A stretch of 5,102 nucleotides of DNA from the NCBI GenBank assembly GCA_034411955.1, contig DAOUMF010000054.1, positions 1 to 5,102 on the forward strand, in the 5' to 3' direction. The notes below the pieces were generated by a model. It saw only the letters and a program-made list of their open reading frames with translations. It was not told the origin of the DNA and made no database searches. The position numbers and the translations under genes are program-made. The stretch is from DAOUMF01 sp034411955. Lineage in GTDB: Bacteria > Chloroflexota > Dehalococcoidia > SM23-28-2 > RBG-16-64-32. Of this stretch, positions 1 through 5,102 are shown in pieces; position 1 is the stretch's first letter, and each line of letters starts with the position of its first letter.

Positions 1-510
1 GACAACGAGAAGACGGAGTACCGGGCCCGCAACATGGGGTTCGTGTTCCAGTTCTACAACCTGCTGCCGGTGCTGTCGGCGGTGGAGAACGTGGAGTTGC
101 CGTTGCTGGTGTCAGGGGTGTCGGCGAGGGAGGCGCGAGGGCGTGCCCTGGAGGCGCTGGAACAGGTGCACTTGCGGGAGTGGGGAGAGCATAGGCCGGC
201 GGAGTTGTCAGGGGGGCAGCGGCAGCGGGTGACGATCGCCCGCTCGCTGGTGAACGAGCCGGCGATCGTGTGGGGTGACGAGCCGACGGGGGATCTAGAC
301 AGCACGAACGCCAACGAGATCATGGACATACTGTGCGACCTGAACGAGCGGCGGCAGCAGACGTTTGTGCTGGTGACGCACGCGTTGGAGGTGGCGGAGA
401 GGACGGGACGGATCATCAAGATGCAGGACGGGCAGATCACCAGCGATCATCGCATCATCAATCGGGAGGCGGGGATCTGGGGGCCGGCGGAGGGGGCGGA
501 GCCCCAGTAG
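1..510 (+). CDS. ABC transporter ATP-binding protein, MacB/LolD type (5' partial)
   Basis: This is the nucleotide-binding subunit of an ABC transporter, which hydrolyses ATP at the inner face of the membrane to drive a partner permease. The frame is open from base 1 and gives 169 residues before TAG at 508-510. Visible in order (numbered from base 1) are the Q-loop (FVFQ, Gln17) with the NLLPVLSAVENVELPLL stretch typical of the MacB/LolD/FtsE group, the signature LSGGQRQR (69-76), Walker B ending in Asp93-Glu94 followed by PTGDLDS (D-loop), and the switch His127 in VTHA. All catalytic motifs in view are intact. Walker A is missing only because the gene starts upstream; by comparison with LolD-type proteins of about 230 residues, some 70 codons are outside. 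The Walker B strand reads AIVWGDE, with Trp-Gly where LLADE is more usual. The permease gene follows 9 bases later, so the two almost certainly work as a pair. Codons are strongly G-ending (GTG, GCG, GGG), unlike the permease. Family is secure; the exact substrate class is unknown. Confidence 0.95.
   Translation, partial: DNEKTEYRARNMGFVFQFYNLLPVLSAVENVELPLLVSGVSAREARGRALEALEQVHLREWGEHRPAELSGGQRQRVTIARSLVNEPAIVWGDEPTGDLDSTNANEIMDILCDLNERRQQTFVLVTHALEVAERTGRIIKMQDGQITSDHRIINREAGIWGPAEGAEPQ
493..505 (+). other. Small GC hairpin at the ATPase/permease gene junction
   Basis: GGGGC at 493-497 can pair with GCCCC at 501-505 across a three-base GGA loop. The hairpin lies in the last codons of the ATPase gene, just before its stop codon and the ribosome-binding site of the permease gene. 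It would be melted by ribosomes finishing the first gene, so it could aid translational coupling. In GC-rich DNA such a short stem can easily arise by chance, and there is no T-run to make it a terminator. Confidence 0.3.
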
Positions 511-514
511 GGGA
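509..514 (+). promoter_or_regulatory. Shine-Dalgarno-like site of the permease gene
   Basis: AGGGGA overlaps the last two bases of the upstream TAG stop and lies 5 bases before ATG 520. It supports 520 as the start rather than the in-frame ATG at 544, which has no comparable purine run at a suitable distance. The overlap with the stop codon suggests that a ribosome ending on the ATPase message can restart on the permease. Confidence 0.55.
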
Positions 515-519
515 CGGCC

Positions 520-3500
520 ATGGACGACCTATTCGGACTGTCCATGAACTACATCATGGTCGGACTGCTGGCCGCCTTGGCTGTCGCGTCCGCCTCGATC
601 GCCTATGTCGTGCTCCGCAGCCGGATCATGTTCAGGATGGGCCTGCGCAACATGCCGCGCCGAATCGGGCAGACCGTGCTGATCGTCATCGGCCTCATGC
701 TGAGCACGCTCATCATCTCGGCCGCCTTCACCACCGGCGACACTGTGGACTACAGCCTCAGCAACACCTCCTTCACCCTCCTGGGCCACGTCGACGAGGT
801 GATCCAAAGGCAGGGGGAAGAAGGGTCTCCAAACCAGATCGAGTCCACAATCGGTGAGGACGGCGATGGCCGGAATATCAGTGAGAGGCTCAGGACCGCC
901 GTGGAGGAGGCCGGCGACCCCAACATCGATGGCTACTTGCCGGCGCTCTTCGAGCAGGTCCCGATCCTCAATCTGGAGAGCGGTCTGAGCGAACCGTCCG
1001 GCACCTTCGCGGGTCTGGACGCTGACTCTCTTGACGGGTTTCCGGACATTATCTCTACCACCACCGGCGAGATCCTCGACCTCGGGTCCCTTGCGGATGA
1101 CGAAGCCTTCATGAACGAGAGCGGCGCCGACGAACTGGCGGCCGAACCCGGCGATCGCGTACAGGTCTTCGTGCAGGGCCTGCCCCATGAATTCACCATC
1201 GTCGACGTGGTGGAGGACCGGTTCACCACGGGTGTGGGCGACTTCAACGCTAAGGAAGGCCTGATAACGAGGCTCGACACTCTCCAGGAGATATTTGATC
1301 GTCGGGGCGAGGTGAACGTTATCGCCATCTCCAACAGGGGAGGCGTGCGAGATTCCGTCGACCTGACCGATGATGTGGTCGCCAGCCTTGAGCGGATTAT
1401 CGCCGACGAGGGCCTTGCGCCGACGAACATCAGGTCAAATGACATTACTCTGATAGTCGAAAACGTCAAACAGGATCTCGTTGAAAGCTCCGAGGAAGCG
1501 GGCAACATCTTCGCCACGTTCTTCCTCGTCTTCGGCCTCTTCTCCATCGCCGCTGGCATGCTGCTCATCGTGATGATCTTCGTTATGCTCGCCGCGGAGC
1601 GAAAGCCGGAAATGGGCATGGCCCGCGCGGTCGGGACCAAGCGCGGGCACCTTATCCAGATGTTCATGTCGGAGGGTATGGCCTACAACGTCCTCTCCGC
1701 CATGGTCGGCGCTGGCCTCGGCATCCTGATCGCTTTCGGTATGGCCGAGATCATGGCCCGCATCTTCTCCGAGTTCGGCCTCAGCATTCAGCCGCACGTC
1801 ACGCTGCGAAGCATAGTGATCTCCTACAGCCTCGGCGTCGTCCTCACCTACCTGACCGTCGTCTTCTCCTCCTGGCGCGTCTCCAACCTCAACATAGTCG
1901 CCGCCATCCGTGACCTCCCCGAGGCCGAGGTCATCAATCCGGAGCAGGCCACCTGGATCGGCTATCTCCGCGGCGTCCTCAACGCCTTCATCGCGGTGGG
2001 AATCCTCCTCATCTCCCTGATCGCCGCTGCCCGCTTCACCGCTCTTGCTCCCCTGTTCCTCTTCGTTGCGCTTATGGGTCTCGTCGGCCCTTGGCTGTAC
2101 CTGCTCCGCGGCCATAACTTCAGTGCGCGGGCCACTCAGAGAGTCGCTGGCCAACCGATCCCGAGGTGGCCCCTGCTGGCGTTTCCCTTCTATCTCCCGG
2201 CCCTCCTTATAGTGTGGCTGGTGCGAGACCGCAGACCCCAGGCCGTCCCGGCCTGGCTCCTCCTCCTCGGAATCATAGTGGCGCCACTGGGGATCGTCTT
2301 GGTGGCGTTGCAGGACCGCGACCGGCCCATCGCCTGGGCTGCCGGCTTCGGCACCCTCGGCCTTGTAGTCGGAGCCCTGTTCATGCAGTGGGGAGTCGCC
2401 AGCGATCTCGCTTTCGCCTTTGCCCTCGGCTTCTCCCTTATCTTTCTCGGGGCGGCCGTTGTCCTCCGCTTCTTCGGCCTCCCCGCCCGGCTCGCCTTCA
2501 CAAGCATGGGACTGCTCGTGCTCGTCATCTGGGGCTTCACTGCCGGTAACCGACTGGAGTTTCTCTTCGGCAAGTTGGAGGGGGACATCGAGATGTTCTT
2601 CCTCAGCGGTGTCGCCATGGTCGCCGCCGCCACCTTCATCCTGATCTACAACGCGGACCTCGTTCTGGCCGTGCTGTCCCGCCTCGGCGGCCTCTTCGGC
2701 ACCATCCTGCCGGCCATGAAGACGGCGGTGGCCTACCCGCTCGCCCACAAGTTCCGCACCGGCATGCCCCTGGCCATGATCTCGCTGGTCGTCGTTGCCC
2801 TCACGATGATGTCCACCATGAACGTGAACTTCGACCGCCTCTTCCTGGCCGACACCGCCCGCGGCGGCTGGGATGTCATAGTCGACGAGAACCCCAATAA
2901 CCCCATCGACGACCTGCCGGCCGTCCTCCGCGCGGCTGGTTCCGACGCCCCCGACAGCTTCCGCGCCGTCGGCCGTGTTGCCCTCAAGACCACCTCAGCC
3001 GTCGCCGAGGTCGACATCTCCGACCCCACGTTCCGTAGTTGGAATGACTATCCCGTCCTGGGTGTTGATGACGGGTTCGTGGACGGAGGCGATATCCGTC
3101 TGACGGCGCGGTCCCGCGAATTCGACAGCGATGAGGCCGTCTGGGAGGCCATGAAGGGTCAGCGGCCCGTGGCCATCGTTGACGGTTTCAGCGTAAATGG
3201 GGGTGGCCCGTTTCAGGAGGACACCTTTTCCATCTCCGCTATCGAGCCCGACGACACCGAATTCGATCCGGTTCCCATCGAGATACTCGACGAGATCACT
3301 GGTCGCAAACGCCTCGTGGACGTCATCGGCGTCATAGACTTCGGGGCCAGCGCTACCTTCTTCGGTGTATACATCCAGGACGAGGTCTTCGATGCCGTGT
3401 TTCGCGAGCCAGATGTGTCGCGCCACTACGTGGGGCTCAAGGACCCGGGCGACGCGAAGGCCGTGGCCCAGGAAATCGAGACCAAGCTCCTCACCCGCGG

Positions 3501-3957
3501 CGTGCAGGCCGAGTCCCTGAAGCAGCGCATCGATGACGACCAGGCCCTGGGCCGCAATTTCTTCCGGCTGATGCAGGGCTTCATGGGGCTGGGGCTGTTC
3601 GTTGGCATAGCCGCGGTGGGGGTGATCGCCTTCCGAACCGTTGTCGAGCGGCGGCAGCACATCGGGATGCTGCGCGCCATCGGCTACAAGCGGAGCACCG
3701 TCGCCTTGAGCTTCATGTTGGAATCGTCGTTCATCACGCTGCTGGCCGTCCTCTCTGGCGTGGGGCTCGCCCTCTGGTTGTCTTTCTTCTTGGTCACCAG
3801 TGATGAATTCCCCTCCGACCTTGGGGGCTTCTTTATTCCGTGGGACCAGATCGTCTTCATCTCCCTCTTCACCTACGGCGCGTCCCTGGTGATGACACTC
3901 ATACCATCGCGCCAGGCTGCCAGCGTGCCCACGGCGGAAGCGTTGCGATACGAATAG
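520..3957 (+). CDS. Large two-module FtsX-like ABC transporter permease
   Basis: This is the membrane subunit of a type VII (MacB/LolCDE-like) ABC transporter, partner of the ATPase just upstream. It has 1145 residues. An N-terminal helix (about 9-31) is followed by a basic loop and a second helix (about 50-70). Next come a first extracytoplasmic domain (about 72-328) and an FtsX module with helices near 331-357, 386-409 and 431-448. A long hydrophobic block of about eight helices (487-712) follows, then a helix near 750-768 and a second extracytoplasmic domain (about 770-1012). A second FtsX module (1013-1145) ends the protein. Both modules carry the cytoplasmic ATPase-contact motif after their first helix: ERKPEMGMARAVGTKR (360-375) and ERRQHIGMLRAIGYKR (1043-1058). 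Family members with two modules are commonly about 800 residues, so this one is enlarged mainly in the middle. Such systems move lipids, lipoproteins or peptides, or use ATP to drive work outside the membrane; the substrate here is not readable. Codons are largely C-ending. No frameshift is seen. Helix limits are by eye. Confidence 0.93.
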   Translation: MDDLFGLSMNYIMVGLLAALAVASASIAYVVLRSRIMFRMGLRNMPRRIGQTVLIVIGLMLSTLIISAAFTTGDTVDYSLSNTSFTLLGHVDEVIQRQGEEGSPNQIESTIGEDGDGRNISERLRTAVEEAGDPNIDGYLPALFEQVPILNLESGLSEPSGTFAGLDADSLDGFPDIISTTTGEILDLGSLADDEAFMNESGADELAAEPGDRVQVFVQGLPHEFTIVDVVEDRFTTGVGDFNAKEGLITRLDTLQEIFDRRGEVNVIAISNRGGVRDSVDLTDDVVASLERIIADEGLAPTNIRSNDITLIVENVKQDLVESSEEAGNIFATFFLVFGLFSIAAGMLLIVMIFVMLAAERKPEMGMARAVGTKRGHLIQMFMSEGMAYNVLSAMVGAGLGILIAFGMAEIMARIFSEFGLSIQPHVTLRSIVISYSLGVVLTYLTVVFSSWRVSNLNIVAAIRDLPEAEVINPEQATWIGYLRGVLNAFIAVGILLISLIAAARFTALAPLFLFVALMGLVGPWLYLLRGHNFSARATQRVAGQPIPRWPLLAFPFYLPALLIVWLVRDRRPQAVPAWLLLLGIIVAPLGIVLVALQDRDRPIAWAAGFGTLGLVVGALFMQWGVASDLAFAFALGFSLIFLGAAVVLRFFGLPARLAFTSMGLLVLVIWGFTAGNRLEFLFGKLEGDIEMFFLSGVAMVAAATFILIYNADLVLAVLSRLGGLFGTILPAMKTAVAYPLAHKFRTGMPLAMISLVVVALTMMSTMNVNFDRLFLADTARGGWDVIVDENPNNPIDDLPAVLRAAGSDAPDSFRAVGRVALKTTSAVAEVDISDPTFRSWNDYPVLGVDDGFVDGGDIRLTARSREFDSDEAVWEAMKGQRPVAIVDGFSVNGGGPFQEDTFSISAIEPDDTEFDPVPIEILDEITGRKRLVDVIGVIDFGASATFFGVYIQDEVFDAVFREPDVSRHYVGLKDPGDAKAVAQEIETKLLTRGVQAESLKQRIDDDQALGRNFFRLMQGFMGLGLFVGIAAVGVIAFRTVVERRQHIGMLRAIGYKRSTVALSFMLESSFITLLAVLSGVGLALWLSFFLVTSDEFPSDLGGFFIPWDQIVFISLFTYGASLVMTLIPSRQAASVPTAEALRYE

Positions 3958-3962
3958 CCGCT

Positions 3963-3980
3963 GAGGGGTACGCCCCCCTT
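3963..3980 (+). terminator. Weak hairpin after the permease gene, possible terminator
   Basis: GAGGGG (3963-3968) can pair with CCCCTT (3975-3980), including one G-T pair, around a TACGCC loop. An alternative fold pairs GGGG with CCCC at 3973-3976 around a TACG tetraloop. It begins 6 bases after the permease stop, where a terminator would be expected. No T-run follows directly; TTTT comes only after about 9 bases, within the promoter spacer. Intrinsic termination would therefore be inefficient at best. Confidence 0.35.
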
Positions 3981-3983
3981 CAC

Positions 3984-4011
3984 TTGACATTTTCCCCGCG
4001 CCCGCTAGTAT
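3984..4011 (+). promoter_or_regulatory. Sigma-70-type promoter for the PAS sensor gene
   Basis: A perfect -35 box TTGACA (3984-3989) is followed by a 16-base spacer and TAGTAT (4006-4011), which matches the TATAAT consensus at four of six positions, including the key second A and last T. The predicted start of transcription is around 4018-4019, giving a leader of about 74 bases before ATG 4092. The site is the most AT-rich stretch of an otherwise GC-rich gap and lies directly upstream of a gene. It suggests that the PAS gene is transcribed separately from the ABC operon. Confidence 0.7.
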
Positions 4012-4075
4012 CAGGGTAAGTTCACCCAGCCAGCTCGATAGCGCTTCCGCTCCTCCCGCTGAGTGGCGGATGGTC

Positions 4076-4093
4076 GTGGTGAGACTGCACCAT
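4076..4093 (+). promoter_or_regulatory. Ribosome-binding site and start-codon hairpin of the PAS gene
   Basis: GGTGA (4078-4082), part of the ideal GGAGGTGA, lies 9 bases before ATG 4092 and is the best ribosome-binding candidate. TGGTG (4077-4081) is complementary to CACCA (4088-4092), leaving a six-base AGACTG loop, with a possible outer G-T pair at 4076/4093. The hairpin would cover both the ribosome-binding site and the first base of the start codon. An in-frame TGA at 4080-4082 rules out any earlier start. Regulation by this fold is inference; the stem is only five pairs. Confidence 0.45.
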
Positions 4094-5102
4094 GGGGAAG
4101 AAGAAAAGCGGACGTAAACGAGAAAACGGCTTGCGGGCTGTTGGTGAGATCACCGGGCGCAAGCGAGCGGAAGCGGCGCCGCGGGAGTTGGGAGAGCAGT
4201 GGCGTTCCCTGGTCGAGAGTATCCCCGACATCATCATGACCGTGGATGCTGACGGCACAATCCTATTCATCAATCGCACGGTGCCGGGCTTGACGGCCGA
4301 GAAGGTGATCGGGACCAGCATCTACGATTACCTGCCGCCGGAGCATCACGACACCCTGAGTAAGCCGTTGGAGATGGTCTTCGAGACCGGAAAGGCGCAC
4401 GGCTACGAGATCGCCGGGGCGGGCCCCTTTGGCCGTACTTCGTGGTATTTCAGCCGTATCGGGCCCATCGTGCGGGACGGCAGGGTCGCGGCCGCCGTTC
4501 TCATCACCACTGACATCACCGAGCAGAGGCGGGCGGAGGAGGCGCTGCGCGACTCAGAGGCGCGGTTCCGGAGCACCCTGGACGGCATGATGGAGGGCTG
4601 CCTCATCATCGGTTTCGACTGGCGCTATCTGTATGCCAACGATGCCGTTGCCAGGCACACCCGTCGCACTAAGGAGAAACTGCTCGGCCACACCATGATG
4701 GAGATGGACCAGGGCATTGAGAAGACCAAGGAGTTTGCCTACGTGCGGCGCTGTATGGCGGAGCGCGTCCCACATCGCATGGAGTGGGAGTACATCTACC
4801 CTGACGGCGCCACAGCTTGGTTTGACGTCAGCGTTCAGCCCGTGCCCGAGGGCATCTTCATGCTGTTCCTGAACATCACGGAGCGCAAGCGGGCGGAGGA
4901 GGCGTTGCGGGCGAGCGAGGAGAGATACCGAGATCTGGTGGAAAACATCAATGAGGCCATCTACGAGGTGGATGCAGGTGGGCGGATGACCTACATCAGC
5001 CCCGCAATCGAAGAGGTCGGCGGCTATACTCCGTCGGAGATCGTCGGTCGGCCTGCCACGGATTTCGTGCACCCGGACGATCTGGAGCGCGCGGTGGAGG
5101 GG
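4092..5102 (+). CDS. Multi-PAS sensor protein (3' partial)
   Basis: This is a soluble signalling protein with tandem PAS sensor domains; the effector end is outside the window. ATG 4092 opens a frame with no stop through base 5102, giving 337 residues. An in-frame TGA at 4080-4082 fixes the start at or after 4092. The N-terminus is basic (MGKKKSGRKR), without signal peptide or membrane helix, so a cytoplasmic place is likely. PAS 1 covers about 37-143 (SLVESIPDIIMTVDADGTIL onward), PAS 2 about 156-263 (GMMEGCLIIGFDWRYLYAND onward) and PAS 3 starts at about 276 (DLVENINEAIYEVDAGG, then HPDDL at 327-331). Each domain is followed or preceded by the linker DITE-RKRAEEALR-SE-RYR, which forms the signalling helix typical of PAS chains in histidine kinases and diguanylate cyclases. 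No cofactor-binding residues can be assigned with trust, so the ligand is unknown. It has its own promoter and stands apart from the ABC pair. A histidine kinase output is the likeliest guess; GGDEF or another domain is possible. Confidence 0.9.
   Translation, partial: MGKKKSGRKRENGLRAVGEITGRKRAEAAPRELGEQWRSLVESIPDIIMTVDADGTILFINRTVPGLTAEKVIGTSIYDYLPPEHHDTLSKPLEMVFETGKAHGYEIAGAGPFGRTSWYFSRIGPIVRDGRVAAAVLITTDITEQRRAEEALRDSEARFRSTLDGMMEGCLIIGFDWRYLYANDAVARHTRRTKEKLLGHTMMEMDQGIEKTKEFAYVRRCMAERVPHRMEWEYIYPDGATAWFDVSVQPVPEGIFMLFLNITERKRAEEALRASEERYRDLVENINEAIYEVDAGGRMTYISPAIEEVGGYTPSEIVGRPATDFVHPDDLERAVEG
4512..4586 (+). repeat. Inter-PAS linker repeat, copy between PAS 1 and PAS 2
   Basis: Codons 141-165 of the PAS protein (DITEQRRAEEALRDSEARFR and onward) match codons 261-285 (4872-4946) as a direct repeat with a 360-base period. 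The core GCGGGCGGAGGAGGCG at 4529-4544 is identical in both copies. It is a coding repeat from PAS domain duplication, not a mobile element. Confidence 0.75.
4872..4946 (+). repeat. Inter-PAS linker repeat, copy between PAS 2 and PAS 3
   Basis: Codons 261-285 (NITERKRAEEALRASEERYR and onward) repeat the linker at 4512-4586. The identical 16-base core is at 4889-4904, exactly 360 bases after its partner, so slippage or recombination between the copies would remove or add one whole PAS unit in frame. Confidence 0.75.

Noticed and set aside
333..857. Plus-strand open frame bridging the ATPase/permease junction in another frame
   Set aside because: Its product is rich in Arg, His, Gly and Ala without any motif, and both real genes are strongly supported in their own frames.
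529..1188. Minus-strand open frame of 219 codons under the start of the permease
   Set aside because: It is a shadow of the permease; the product has no domain features and is biased to His, Asp, Glu and Gly.
1435..2748. Long open frame on the minus strand, 437 codons
   Set aside because: It lies wholly inside the permease gene. Its protein is a low-complexity run of Glu, Asp, Gly and His, as expected from reading C-ending, hydrophobic codons backwards. No family motif is seen.
3965..3976. GGGG-TACG-CCCC read as a strong intrinsic terminator
   Set aside because: The stem is only four pairs and no T-run follows directly, so it is listed only as a weak possible terminator.
2995..3990. Long open frame on the minus strand, 331 codons, extending past the permease stop
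   Set aside because: It mirrors the permease codons, has no recognisable domain and would start within the promoter region of the PAS gene. It is best explained by high GC content.
4018..4091. Riboswitch in the leader of the PAS gene
   Set aside because: At about 74 bases with only short stems, it shows none of the conserved cores of known riboswitch classes that I can recognise.
4554..5072. Minus-strand open frame of 172 codons opposite the PAS gene
   Set aside because: The plus-strand frame encodes clear PAS domains over the same bases, while the minus-strand product shows no recognisable motif.

Overview
The window is high-GC bacterial DNA with three protein-coding genes, all on the + strand and packed closely. 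Two of them run off the window ends. The gene types, the very large two-module FtsX-like permease and the soluble multi-PAS sensor suggest an environmental bacterium, perhaps Chloroflexota (Dehalococcoidia-like). That placement rests on remembered protein style, not on a marker gene, and is tentative.

Layout. Positions 1-510 hold the 3' part of an ABC transporter ATPase of the MacB/LolD type; its Walker A region lies upstream of the window. After 9 bases, and with a Shine-Dalgarno-like AGGGGA starting inside the stop codon of the first gene, positions 520-3957 encode its membrane partner. This is an 1145-residue permease with two FtsX-type modules, two large extracytoplasmic domains and a long extra block of hydrophobic helices between the modules. 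The two genes look like one operon encoding a type VII (MacB/LolCDE-like, mechanotransmission) ABC system. The substrate cannot be read from the sequence.

The 134-base gap 3958-4091 holds a small GC-rich hairpin just after the permease stop, a good sigma-70-type promoter (TTGACA, 16 bases, TAGTAT) and a short leader. The leader ends in a hairpin that can pair the ribosome-binding region with the start codon of the next gene. This gene therefore probably forms its own transcription unit. It starts at 4092 and stays open to the last base, giving 337 residues without a stop. It encodes a soluble sensor with at least three PAS domains in tandem; the output domain (histidine kinase, GGDEF or other) is beyond the window.

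No RNA genes, mobile elements, CRISPR arrays or integrases were seen. I do not see a clearly new biological system. The points most worth a second look are the permease's enlarged middle membrane block, the PAS protein's N-terminus, which resembles a worn inter-PAS linker, and the start-codon hairpin of the PAS gene.
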